A DNA stretch of 15,133 bases from Candidatus Sigynarchaeota archaeon. Lineage in GTDB: Archaea > Asgardarchaeota > Jordarchaeia > Jordarchaeales > Jordarchaeaceae. A model generated the notes under the pieces. The model did not search any database and had not been told where the DNA came from. It saw nothing but the letters and a program-made list of their open reading frames with translations. The translations under genes and the position numbers were made by a program. The DNA lies in the NCBI GenBank assembly GCA_030587505.1, contig JAUQYY010000241.1, positions 1-15,133 on the forward strand, given 5' to 3'. Position 1 is the first letter of the stretch; every line of letters starts with the position of its first letter. Below are positions 1 through 6,811 of this stretch, piece by piece.

Positions 1-25
1 TAGTACGTTTTGAGGTGTCTAGATT

Positions 26-916
26 ATGGTGTGGCTTGATCGGAAGGGCCAGCACATCACTATCGAGATGCCGGAAGAGTGGGGTGGCATCGTACCCAGC
101 GAAATATTCTTTGAGGAAGGTAAAAGACTGGTTGACCTTGCCAACGAGCGGAAACTCACCATCAGGCTGCTTGGCGGTGTGGCTATAAGGCTGCACACCA
201 AAAACGTGGAGGGCTTCGCGAAGAAGCTGGGCAGGCTGGGTGTCGAAGGAGGGCAGGAGTTCACCGACCTAGACTTCATGGCGTACAAAAAACAGAGGGA
301 CAAAATCAAGGAGTTCCTTACTTCCATAGGGTATATTAAACGTGTAACGACAATCTCATCGGCTGTTAGCGAGAGGCAGATCTATTATCACCCGAAGGGG
401 TGGTTCCACGTTGATGTGTTCTATGACAAGCTTAAAATGAACCACGATATAGACTTCAGGAAACGCCTTGAAATTGACTATCCGACGATTAGCGTCACAG
501 ACATGCTGCTGGAAAAAATGCAGATAGTAAAAATAGCTGAAAAAGATATTAAAGACACGTGTGTACTCATAAGAGCCCACGAAGTCGGGGAAAAAGAAGA
601 GGAATGCATCAACACCAAGTACATTGCGCAGCTACTTTCAAACGACTGGGGCTTCTGGTACACCGTAACAACAAATCTGAAAGGAGTTAAAGAACTGGCA
701 CCCGACTACGGCGTTGAAGGCCAGGACCTAAAGGATATAACCTCAAAGATAGACAAAATTCTGGAGTACATTGACGCCGAGAAAAAGGGAATGAAATGGA
801 AATCAAGATCCATCGTGGGTTCCAAGAAGGCTTGGTACCGTCCAGTTGAAACAACCGAAACCGTCGGAGACTTCGGTATCGACACACTAAGAAAGCAGGT
901 TAAGGAGCAAAAGTGA
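26..916 (+). CDS. Stand-alone nucleotidyltransferase-fold protein, function unknown
   Basis: A 296-residue soluble protein with no signal peptide or membrane segment. The N-terminal half shows the minimal nucleotidyltransferase pattern: LLGGVAI at residues 48-54 (the Gly-Gly helix motif), TDLDF at 80-84 (paired acidic residues) and a third acidic residue in HVDVF at 128-132. The stretch at 161-176 (LLEKMQIVKIAEKDIKD) resembles the helix after the fold in AbiEii/DUF1814-like proteins. The C-terminal third is charged and helical and I do not recognise it. The ATG is fixed by an in-frame stop at 20-22 and preceded by GAGGTG at 12-17. No AbiEi-like or HEPN partner lies downstream; the upstream side is outside the window. 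Fold fairly sure from the motifs; the transferred group and target are unknown. It may be an orphan toxin-type transferase or a housekeeping enzyme. Confidence 0.7.
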   Translation: MVWLDRKGQHITIEMPEEWGGIVPSEIFFEEGKRLVDLANERKLTIRLLGGVAIRLHTKNVEGFAKKLGRLGVEGGQEFTDLDFMAYKKQRDKIKEFLTSIGYIKRVTTISSAVSERQIYYHPKGWFHVDVFYDKLKMNHDIDFRKRLEIDYPTISVTDMLLEKMQIVKIAEKDIKDTCVLIRAHEVGEKEEECINTKYIAQLLSNDWGFWYTVTTNLKGVKELAPDYGVEGQDLKDITSKIDKILEYIDAEKKGMKWKSRSIVGSKKAWYRPVETTETVGDFGIDTLRKQVKEQK

Positions 917-1031
917 ATCGAAGATTTTTCACAGCGTAAGGGCCTGTAGACGCTCATACACCGGCTCACCTTACGACTTCAACTGATTTGGCTCGATAGG
1001 CGCTTTCGTATCTGGTTCAAGATGGGTTATT

Positions 1032-1088
1032 CCGTTTCCGGTCATTGGAAACGGAGAAAAAAGGTCAGTCGAAACCCCCTCCGTTTTC
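1032..1088. repeat. Two mutually exclusive hairpins
   Basis: CCGTTTCC at 1032-1039 pairs perfectly with GGAAACGG at 1047-1054 across a 7-base loop. The same right arm, extended to 1056, can instead pair with CTCCGTTTTC at 1079-1088: ten pairs, one of them G-U. The two structures cannot form together, a geometry typical of RNA switches, but no known riboswitch is recognised and it is not shown that the region is transcribed. Confidence 0.45.
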
Positions 1089-1214
1089 TTAGAAGAGTTA
1101 AGGAGAATAATTCTTAAGCCAACTTATCCCTCACTCATAATCATTGTTTTGTGAACTACCTGCTTGTGGGAACGATTCGATTTTTGATTCTAAAAGGAGG
1201 AAGTCGATCAAAGG

Positions 1215-1255
1215 ATTAAGTTATACTACTAGTCTTGACAAAAAGAATATATTAC
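1215..1255 (+). promoter_or_regulatory. TATA-like elements before the transporter gene
   Basis: Two AT-rich, TATA-like stretches are visible: GTTATACTA near 1219-1227 and GAATATATTA near 1246-1255. The second would place a transcription start about 30-35 bp upstream of the TTG start codon at 1310, a normal archaeal distance. Weak evidence, from composition and spacing only. Confidence 0.35.
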
Positions 1256-1309
1256 CATACCCTCTAGAGTTCCCTCACTAGCTCGAAACAGTGCTTCGGG
1301 TGTGTTTCT

Positions 1310-2248
1310 TTGAAAGCTTTGAAGTTGCAACTCGGTGGGCTGGTTTCAAGCGACGCCAGGAAGGGCCAGCTCTTAATGATTCTGGCTACATTTGCGTGGG
1401 GTAGTTCGTTCCCAGCCGTTAAGTGGGGTCTAAGCTTTATTCACCCGTTGATATTCGTCTTTTTCCGTTTTGTTGCCGCGGGTCTAATGACGATTGCCTT
1501 CGCAAGATTCTTGGGCGCTGGAAATGTTTTCCATTTTCTGAGAGATCGTAGAATTTTCGTGTTGGGTTTATTCAACTCGTTGGGATACCTTCTCCAGTTT
1601 ATTGGCATGGAATACACGACAGCGGGTAAGGCTGCCCTTCTCATAAACATGAATGTTGTGGTTGTGGCTGTGCTCTCCTTTTTCTTCTTGGGGGAGTCCA
1701 TGGGCTGGCAAAAAATCACGGCTATAATTGTCAGCATTCTTGGAGTGTTTCTCATCACCACCAACGGGAATCTTGAGACCTTGTGGAGCGGTATGTTCAT
1801 AGGGGACATAATTGTGCTCTTCGGAGGGGTTTTCTGGGCATTCTACATAGTTTACTCAAAAATGGTTCTGAACACCGCCGATGAGAAAGGTGTTGAAATC
1901 AATTCTATGGATATCACCTCCGCCGTAATCGTGATGACCATGTTCGTTCTGGCGATACCCGCCACGATCTACGGCTTCTATGACCCCACCTCCCTGTCCA
2001 CCCTGATAACCGCTCCTTCAATAATTGCGATTTGCTACACCGGTCTGATATGCACAACCATAGCGTTCACCCTCTACTTCGCCGGGCTAAAACACATATC
2101 CGCCTCCGTCTCAGCGGTCATAATGCTGCTAGAAATAGTCTTTGCAGTGATTCTCGCATTCCTGTTTCTCAGCGAGATTCCCAGCATCTACACAGTCCTC
2201 GGAGGTTTGCTAATAGGCGCGGCAATCTACCTTGTCAGCAAGGAGTAG
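1310..2248 (+). CDS. EamA/DMT-family membrane transporter
   Basis: A 312-residue integral membrane protein of the drug/metabolite transporter superfamily, probably exporting a small metabolite or amino acid. Hydrophobic segments recur through the chain, consistent with ten transmembrane helices in two EamA repeats (about residues 20-150 and 165-310). The family-typical PAVKWGL follows the first helix. Each half ends with the usual short helix pairs, for example FFFLGESMGWQKITAIIVSI and FLFLSEIPSIYTVLGGLLIG. The start is TTG; no ATG lies in frame upstream near it, and GGTG at 1299-1302 is a modest ribosome-binding site. The gene converges on queC with 38 bp between the stop codons and is probably a single-gene unit. 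The substrate cannot be read from sequence. Family assignment is confident. Confidence 0.88.
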   Translation: MKALKLQLGGLVSSDARKGQLLMILATFAWGSSFPAVKWGLSFIHPLIFVFFRFVAAGLMTIAFARFLGAGNVFHFLRDRRIFVLGLFNSLGYLLQFIGMEYTTAGKAALLINMNVVVVAVLSFFFLGESMGWQKITAIIVSILGVFLITTNGNLETLWSGMFIGDIIVLFGGVFWAFYIVYSKMVLNTADEKGVEINSMDITSAVIVMTMFVLAIPATIYGFYDPTSLSTLITAPSIIAICYTGLICTTIAFTLYFAGLKHISASVSAVIMLLEIVFAVILAFLFLSEIPSIYTVLGGLLIGAAIYLVSKE

Positions 2249-2286
2249 AAAGAACCGCACTCAGCACATATTCTTTCTCTATTTTT

Positions 2287-3006
2287 CTAACCCTCATAGA
2301 GAGTGGGATCGTATCCTATGCTTTCCATGAATCCGAGGTGTCTTCTCGTACAGCTTTCACATTTTCCGCAGTGGATCGGTTTCCCATCTGGTGATAAGCC
2401 GCGTGGCTCGTAGCATGAGTTCGTGTACTCAACCGGAACACTAAGCTCTTCCGCTAAACGACAAATATCCCTCTTATCTTTGTCTATGAGGGGGGCCACC
2501 ACCCTCACCTTGGCTTCCAGAACCGCTAGTTCCATCAAGGAATTAAATCTGTCGATAAATCTTTTCGAATTGTCTGGGAATGTTTCTGCCTCTTCACTGT
2601 TGAACCCGGTGATAATCTCCACATCGTTGCCAAGGATCTCCGCCCACGAAGCGGCGATTGATATAAAGCACAGATTACGGGCGGGAATCCAAACGCTCTT
2701 GGCGGTTTCCCTAAGGTCAGCACCGGTCAGCTCGCCAGAAAACTGAGGGACTTGCTCTCTACCCGCTACAAGTGTGGATCCCCTCACGTAAGCGAACTCT
2801 CCTAGCCAAGATAGGTTTATTACTCTCTGGTTAGAGATGTTCGCCAGTCTAGCTATGTTCTTGGTGCACTCAACGGTTACCTTCTCTTCTTTTGACCCGT
2901 AGGTTAAGGTTAGAGCGTATATCTCCTCAAAACCGCCTCTCTCCTTGGCCCACCACAGGGCCACCGTGGAGTCTAGACCGCCGCTCAAAAGGATTATCGC
3001 CTTCAT
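2287..3006 (-). CDS. queC: 7-cyano-7-deazaguanine (preQ0) synthase QueC
   Basis: Converts 7-carboxy-7-deazaguanine to preQ0 with ATP and ammonia. In archaea preQ0 feeds archaeosine of tRNA position 15. From the chosen start the protein is 239 residues, normal for the family. The PP-loop SGGLDS is at residues 8-13. Zinc ligands are Cys198 (NSCYEP) and the C-terminal cluster CGKCESC (Cys213, 216, 219). The open frame extends ten codons further up to an ATG at 3036. I chose the ATG at 3006 because GGAGTGAT sits just before it and the PP-loop then falls at the usual distance from the N-terminus. A TATA-like TTTATAAA lies near 3041-3048. It is divergent from larE. No other deazapurine gene is in the window. 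Identification is secure. Confidence 0.93.
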   Translation of the reverse strand: MKAIILLSGGLDSTVALWWAKERGGFEEIYALTLTYGSKEEKVTVECTKNIARLANISNQRVINLSWLGEFAYVRGSTLVAGREQVPQFSGELTGADLRETAKSVWIPARNLCFISIAASWAEILGNDVEIITGFNSEEAETFPDNSKRFIDRFNSLMELAVLEAKVRVVAPLIDKDKRDICRLAEELSVPVEYTNSCYEPRGLSPDGKPIHCGKCESCTRRHLGFMESIGYDPTLYEG

Positions 3007-3036
3007 ATAGATCACTCCAAAACTCAAGATACCCAT

Positions 3037-3056
3037 TATCTTTATAAAAGGATAAA
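3037..3056 (-). promoter_or_regulatory. queC: Probable queC promoter
   Basis: On the minus strand, CCTTTTATAAAG lies about 35-45 bp upstream of the ATG at 3006, giving a predicted short leader. The spacing fits an archaeal TATA box. Inference from composition only. Confidence 0.4.
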
Positions 3057-3091
3057 TATTCTGGTGAGAACAGCTGCTAATATCTCTTCGG

Positions 3092-3138
3092 TTGTGTGAA
3101 CCTTATTCGTGTCTCTTCTCCGAGTGGCGGTTACACAA
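3092..3138. repeat. Inverted repeat between divergent queC and larE
   Basis: TTGTGTGAACC at 3092-3102 faces GGTTACACAA at 3129-3138: ten pairs with one bulged base, 26 bp apart. It lies midway between the two predicted promoters, so it could be an operator or an RNA hairpin. It does not look like the classic NikR half-sites. Confidence 0.4.
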
Positions 3139-3139
3139 T

Positions 3140-3152
3140 CGTTAAATATTTC
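3140..3152 (+). promoter_or_regulatory. Probable lar operon promoter
   Basis: CGTTAAATATTTC is a good archaeal TATA-like box, about 65-75 bp upstream of the TTG start of larE. It predicts a leader of about 40 bases. Inference from composition and spacing. Confidence 0.4.
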
Positions 3153-3215
3153 TGAACTTAGGTAATTTAACGAGATAATGTTCTGAAACCATTAACTGGC
3201 AAAGGGTTGTAGAAG

Positions 3216-4058
3216 TTGGGAAGCAAGGGAACACAATCAAAAATACAGAAAATCTATGACCTTCTAAGAGGTAAGAGCGTTATAGTTGCGTTTTCTGGGG
3301 GGGTTGATAGCAGCCTTATGGTAAGCTTAGCTAAGGATGTTTGTGAGAGGGTTTTGGCAGTAACCGTAGACTCCCAGATTATCCCCCCAGAGGAGGTAGA
3401 AAGGGCGAAACAGGTGGCTAGAGAACTCGGTGTAGAACACACGGTTATTTGGATTGATAGGCTGAATCACTCCCGCTTTGTGGCGAACCCGTCAAATAGG
3501 TGTTATTACTGCAAAAAGGAGTTGTCGAGGACTTTGAAGAGAATAGCCAACGAGAAGGGCTACGAACTTATTGTTGAGGGGACAAACGCTTCCGATGTCG
3601 TTGGCCACCGGCCCGGAGCATTAGCTTTGAGAGAGGAGGGGGTTCTGTCCCCGTACTTAATGGCTGGGGTTACTAAGGAGGAAATAAGACTTGTTGCCCG
3701 CGAAAGAGGGCTAAGTGTTCATAATCAACCTTCCATGGCGTGTTTAGCTTCGAGAATACCCTACGGAGAGTCCATCACGGAGGAGAAGCTTAACCGAGTC
3801 GCGGAGTCTGAAAGATACATTAAACAATTGTGTGGTGTGAGAATCATTCGGGTTAGGAGTCATGGAGAATTGGCAAGAATCGAGGTCGGAAGAGACGAAC
3901 GGGAAAAACTTTTCTCAACGGATATTCTAGACAAAATAGCTAAGAGAATGAAGGAGCTTGGATTTAAATACTGCACGTTGGACTTGGAAGGGTACCGGAC
4001 GGGTGCTATGGACGAGGTTCTAAAAGAAAAGATCACCCTCACCCCTCCCGAGGCTTGA
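3216..4058 (+). CDS. larE: LarE, ATP-dependent sulfur transferase for the nickel-pincer cofactor
   Basis: LarE adenylates the carboxylates of pyridinium-3,5-biscarboxylate mononucleotide (P2CMN) and replaces them with thiocarboxylates. The 280-residue protein has the PP-loop SGGVDSS at 27-33, RCYYC at 95-99, EGTNASD at 121-127 and MACLASRIPYG at 174-184. Cys176 matches the residue that Lactobacillus plantarum LarE sacrifices as sulfur donor. The extra pair Cys96/Cys99 could join Cys176 in holding an Fe-S cluster, as proposed for multi-cysteine LarE proteins. The start must be TTG at 3216: a TAG at 3210-3212 closes the frame and the PP-loop needs the N-terminal strand. First gene of a larE-larB-larC run, with 22 bp before the preferred larB start. 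Confident. Confidence 0.93.
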   Translation: MGSKGTQSKIQKIYDLLRGKSVIVAFSGGVDSSLMVSLAKDVCERVLAVTVDSQIIPPEEVERAKQVARELGVEHTVIWIDRLNHSRFVANPSNRCYYCKKELSRTLKRIANEKGYELIVEGTNASDVVGHRPGALALREEGVLSPYLMAGVTKEEIRLVARERGLSVHNQPSMACLASRIPYGESITEEKLNRVAESERYIKQLCGVRIIRVRSHGELARIEVGRDEREKLFSTDILDKIAKRMKELGFKYCTLDLEGYRTGAMDEVLKEKITLTPPEA

Positions 4059-4080
4059 ACGGTTTGGTGAGTTGAGTGAA

Positions 4081-4884
4081 ATGAGTCGGATGAGAAAGAT
4101 ATTGGAAAAGTTCTCTTCTGGTGAAATTTCGATTGAAGAGGCGGAGAATCTGCTGAGAACCAATTGCATCTACGAAATAGACAAATTTGTGAGGTTCGAT
4201 ATTCGGCGTGAGTTACGGGCTGGCGTCCCTGAGGTGATTTTCGGGAGGGGAAAGAGACCAGAAGACTTGGTTAAGATAGTGGAGGGTGTACTTTCACAAA
4301 AATCGTGTGTTTTAATCACCCGGGCGAGTGAAGAACAAATCACTCTTCTAAAAGATCAGATTCCTGGTAGTTTCGAATTTGAGGTTTTCGAGCGATCTGG
4401 GACTATTAGGGTGAGGCACAGGGAAGCCCCTCTCAAAAAAACCGGGGGGAGAATTGGAGTTATAACCGCGGGTACTTCTGACATCCCCGTTGCTGAGGAG
4501 GCGAAGATCATCGCTGAATCTATGGGCTGCGAGGTTTTTACATCCTATGATGTGGGGGTTGCGGGGCTACACAGGGTTTTTCCTCCCCTAAGCAAGATGG
4601 TTGAGGCGGAGGTTGATTCACTGGTTGTGGTAGCAGGTATGGAGGGGACGCTTCCCTCAATAGTCGCAAGCCTGGTTAATGTCCCAGTCATCGGGGTGCC
4701 AACCAGCACCGGTTACGGGCTTGGGGGAAAAGGCCTCGGCGCGCTTATCACTATGCTGCAGTCGTGTGTGTCTGGTCTATGTGTGGTTAACATTAATAAC
4801 GGATTTGGTGCGGGTGCCACAGCGGCCCTAATAGCAAACAGGGTTGCGGAGTATAGGTCAAAATTAGAAACGGAAGGGAAGTAG
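4081..4884 (+). CDS. larB: LarB, NaAD carboxylase/hydrolase of the nickel-pincer pathway
   Basis: LarB carboxylates nicotinic acid adenine dinucleotide at C5 and cleaves the phosphoanhydride to give P2CMN, the substrate of LarE. The C-terminal half is the PurE-like domain: VITAGTSDIPVAEEA (numbered from a TTG three codons upstream, about residues 130-144), VVAGMEGTLPSIVASL and VIGVPTSTGYG. In the segment LQSCVSGLCVVNINNGFGAG the first Cys matches the Cys that forms a covalent adduct with the substrate ring in L. plantarum LarB. A TTG at 4072 is also in frame, but GGTGAG (4066-4071) abuts it directly and is well spaced for the ATG at 4081, which I prefer (267 residues). It ends 6 bp before larC. 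Confident. Confidence 0.93.
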   Translation: MSRMRKILEKFSSGEISIEEAENLLRTNCIYEIDKFVRFDIRRELRAGVPEVIFGRGKRPEDLVKIVEGVLSQKSCVLITRASEEQITLLKDQIPGSFEFEVFERSGTIRVRHREAPLKKTGGRIGVITAGTSDIPVAEEAKIIAESMGCEVFTSYDVGVAGLHRVFPPLSKMVEAEVDSLVVVAGMEGTLPSIVASLVNVPVIGVPTSTGYGLGGKGLGALITMLQSCVSGLCVVNINNGFGAGATAALIANRVAEYRSKLETEGK

Positions 4885-4890
4885 GAAACG

Positions 4891-6147
4891 ATGAGCAAAG
4901 TAGCCTTTATAGACTGTCAGGTGGCTGGAATCTCGGGAGACATGTTTCTCGGAGCACTATTAGCCCTAGGCGCGAGCCAAGAAAGGGTGGTTAACGCTAT
5001 AGAAATGATTCCAAAGTTTCTCAGCGGCTGCAAGGGCATAGAGGTCCGCATTAGTAAGACTCGGAGGTGCGGCCTAGAAGCAACCGAGGTTCGAATACTA
5101 CCTGACGAAACAGTGGAAGACAGAAAAGGAAAAGACATTCTGGACGCAACAGTCGCGTGCACAAAGGAACTTGAGATATCAAAAAGAGCCAGAGACCTAG
5201 CTGTCGAAATCGTGAAAACAATCATAGAAGCAGAGGCCAAAGTCCACGGGGAGAACCCGGACCGAACGCACATGCATGAAGCTGGTTCAGCCGACACCCT
5301 TGCGGACGCAATAGGCTCAGCCGTGGCTTGCGAGGACCTTGGCTTATTGGAAAACTGTGAATGGTTCTGTACACCCGTAGCTGTCGGAGGAGGAACTGTA
5401 ACCTTCTCTCACGGAAAAGTGTCGGTGCCGTCGCCAGCCGTATTGGAGATCGTTAAGAAGAAGAATTTTCCAATAGTGGGAGGTCCCGTTGAATACGAGC
5501 TGACCACCCCCACAGGCGCTTCAATCATTTCAAGCCTGGGAGTTGTGTTTTCAAACTTTCTTCCAAGTATTACAAACACCGAGGTGGGGCTCGGTGCTGG
5601 GCAGAAGGACTTCCCAAACCTGCCCAATGTTCTGAGACTCGTAATCGGCGAGAGCTATTCTCAAAACGGGCGTTCCCACGGTCTCCTTGAGGACTCCGTT
5701 GTGGTTTTAGAAACCAATGTTGATGACATCTCTGGAGAAATGATAGGACAAACCATTGACATACTTTTCCAAAAGGGCGCCAAGGACGTTAGCGTGATTC
5801 CCGTTGTTACGAAGAAGGGGCGCCCCGGGCAGATTATCAAGGTGATCTCAGATCCAAAGGATGCGCGGAAACTCGCAAGAATCCTGATCGAGGAGACGGG
5901 AAGCTTAGGAGTCCGTCTAATCCCCACCTCCCGACTGATTCTGAAGCGGGAAACACGGGTCACCAGCATCAATGTTGCAAACAAATCCTACGATCTGAGG
6001 CTCAAAATCGCAAGAGACACCGATGATAGAATCATCCGAGTGAAGCCCGAGTTTGAAGACCTCAAAAAGATAGCGAAGGAAACAAACCTCCCCCTGAGAT
6101 ACATAATAGCGAAAGTCCTGAAAAAATCGATGAAGCTAGAATCCTGA
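4891..6147 (+). CDS. larC: LarC, CTP-dependent nickel insertase, single unbroken frame
   Basis: LarC inserts nickel into the dithiolated pincer nucleotide using CTP, giving the finished NPN cofactor. The 418 residues cover both halves. The LarC1 part has ISGDMFLGALLALG near the N-terminus and HMHEAGSADT at 127-136, with histidines and glutamate suited to metal handling. The LarC2 part has NVDDISGEMIG at 276-286 and KKGRPGQI. In L. plantarum the two halves are joined by programmed frameshifting; here one continuous frame encodes both. ATG start, 6 bp after the larB stop, so translation is probably coupled. Last gene of the lar run; a T-rich hairpin follows. No larA or nickel transporter is seen in the window. 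Confident. Confidence 0.94.
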   Translation: MSKVAFIDCQVAGISGDMFLGALLALGASQERVVNAIEMIPKFLSGCKGIEVRISKTRRCGLEATEVRILPDETVEDRKGKDILDATVACTKELEISKRARDLAVEIVKTIIEAEAKVHGENPDRTHMHEAGSADTLADAIGSAVACEDLGLLENCEWFCTPVAVGGGTVTFSHGKVSVPSPAVLEIVKKKNFPIVGGPVEYELTTPTGASIISSLGVVFSNFLPSITNTEVGLGAGQKDFPNLPNVLRLVIGESYSQNGRSHGLLEDSVVVLETNVDDISGEMIGQTIDILFQKGAKDVSVIPVVTKKGRPGQIIKVISDPKDARKLARILIEETGSLGVRLIPTSRLILKRETRVTSINVANKSYDLRLKIARDTDDRIIRVKPEFEDLKKIAKETNLPLRYIIAKVLKKSMKLES

Positions 6148-6178
6148 TGAAAGCTTTCCCGCAAGGCAGGGCAGAGAA

Positions 6179-6210
6179 CCTTTTTTAGGGGTGTTTCTGG
6201 AAACTTTTTC
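6179..6210 (+). terminator. Probable larC terminator
   Basis: A run of six T at 6181-6186 is followed by GTTTC-TG-GAAAC (6193-6204), a 5-bp stem with a 2-base loop, and then TTTTT (6205-6209). T-rich tracts are the main archaeal termination signal. The stem is short, so the hairpin itself may be incidental. Confidence 0.45.
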
Positions 6211-6225
6211 TACAATTAAATGAAA

Positions 6226-6240
6226 AATCTTATAAGTTAC
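6226..6240 (+). promoter_or_regulatory. Probable promoter of the DUF59 gene
   Basis: ATCTTATAAG near 6227-6236 is a good TATA-like box about 50 bp upstream of the TTG start at 6285. It implies a transcription start near 6258 and a leader carrying GGAG at 6273-6276. Confidence 0.45.
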
Positions 6241-6284
6241 GAACCATTATAAGAGCGCTGAAAGAGAATAAAGGAGATTTAACA

Positions 6285-6623
6285 TTGAACAAGGAAGAAA
6301 TTCTGGAAGTTTTGAAGGAAGTGCAAGACCCTGAAATGCCTGTATCCATTCTTGAGCTAGATATGGTAAACGAAGACGACATAACAATCGAATCCGATAA
6401 CAAGGTAAAGGTGACTTTCAAACCGACCTCAGCGATGTGTCCGATGGGTAGCGTTATCGGCGTCCTAATCAAGAAAAAACTGAAAGACAAGCTGGGCGTA
6501 GACGCTGAAGTTATGGTTCGACCAGGAACGCACATGAACGAGGAAATGGTCAACGACATCATAAACAACAAGGAAAAATACGAGCAGATAGTTAAGAGAC
6601 TCGAAGACGCAGGCATATGCTAA
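6285..6623 (+). CDS. DUF59/MIP18-family iron-sulfur cluster assembly protein
   Basis: A 112-residue protein of the DUF59 (MIP18/SufT/PaaD-like) family, whose members help deliver Fe-S clusters to target proteins. The family pattern is visible: KEVQDPEMPVSILELDMV at about residues 11-28, a beta-rich middle, then SAMCPMG at 49-55 with the conserved reactive Cys52, and VMVRPGTHMNEEMV. The last residue is also a cysteine (Cys112), which is unusual and might serve in cluster binding. The start is TTG, preceded by GGAG 8 bp upstream. It appears to be a single-gene unit between larC and the transcarbamylase, with its own TATA box. The client protein is unknown. Family assignment is good; exact role is inferred. 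Confidence 0.85.
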   Translation: MNKEEILEVLKEVQDPEMPVSILELDMVNEDDITIESDNKVKVTFKPTSAMCPMGSVIGVLIKKKLKDKLGVDAEVMVRPGTHMNEEMVNDIINNKEKYEQIVKRLEDAGIC

Positions 6624-6724
6624 CTGGCCACACATACTCCTCTAACTGAAACAAAAAACAAACCCGATTTTTACCCGAATCCACCTTTTTATGAGATTCT
6701 ACTTCATCTAAAATCGACCAGTTC

Positions 6725-6762
6725 ACTATTTTTTTAATAGTTCTCGCAAATTTTTTTAAATC
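6725..6762 (+). promoter_or_regulatory. AT-rich promoter region of the transcarbamylase
   Basis: Two TATA-like stretches lie close together. ACTATT/AATAGT (6725-6741) is a 6-bp inverted repeat around five T and could be an operator or TATA region. TTTTTTAAAT near 6752-6761 is the second. Which one is used decides whether the downstream leader hairpin is transcribed: only the upstream one would place the start near 6760-6766. Confidence 0.4.
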
Positions 6763-6765
6763 ACA

Positions 6766-6811
6766 AGGACAACTGTTATGAGTTAGCGTCTGCCCTTTTT
6801 GAGGTTGTCCT
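6766..6811 (+). promoter_or_regulatory. Inverted repeat that would mask the ribosome-binding site
   Basis: AGGACAAC at 6766-6773 is the exact complement of GTTGTCCT at 6804-6811, which ends on the base before the ATG at 6812. The Shine-Dalgarno GAGGT (6801-6805) overlaps the right arm. If transcription begins upstream of 6766, the leader could fold and hide the translation start. The stem is clear in the sequence; regulation is inference. Confidence 0.45.

Larger units (their letters stand above)
917..1309. other. Gene-free stretch with inverted repeats
   Basis: No convincing open frame, tRNA or known RNA is visible in these 393 bp. Just after the upstream stop codon, CGTAAGG (935-941) and CCTTACG (969-975) form an inverted repeat that GCC (942-944) and GGC (963-965) can extend with a bulge. 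A second, compact hairpin and a competing partner lie at 1032-1088 (separate entry). A small palindrome, AGAAT-A-ATTCT, lies near 1104-1114. The last 90 bases are AT-rich and hold TATA-like elements for the transporter gene. Confidence 0.5.

Noticed and set aside
990..1035. Possible tRNA T-arm (GGTTCAAGA)
   Set aside because: The flanking bases do not pair into a T-stem, and no acceptor or anticodon arm can be drawn around it.
2032..2394. A 120-codon plus-strand open frame across the end of the transporter gene and queC
   Set aside because: It overlaps two confidently identified genes in other frames, and its arginine/histidine-rich composition does not look like a real protein.
4891..6147. 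Programmed frameshift in larC
   Set aside because: The LarC1 and LarC2 parts are continuous in one frame, so no frameshift is needed here.
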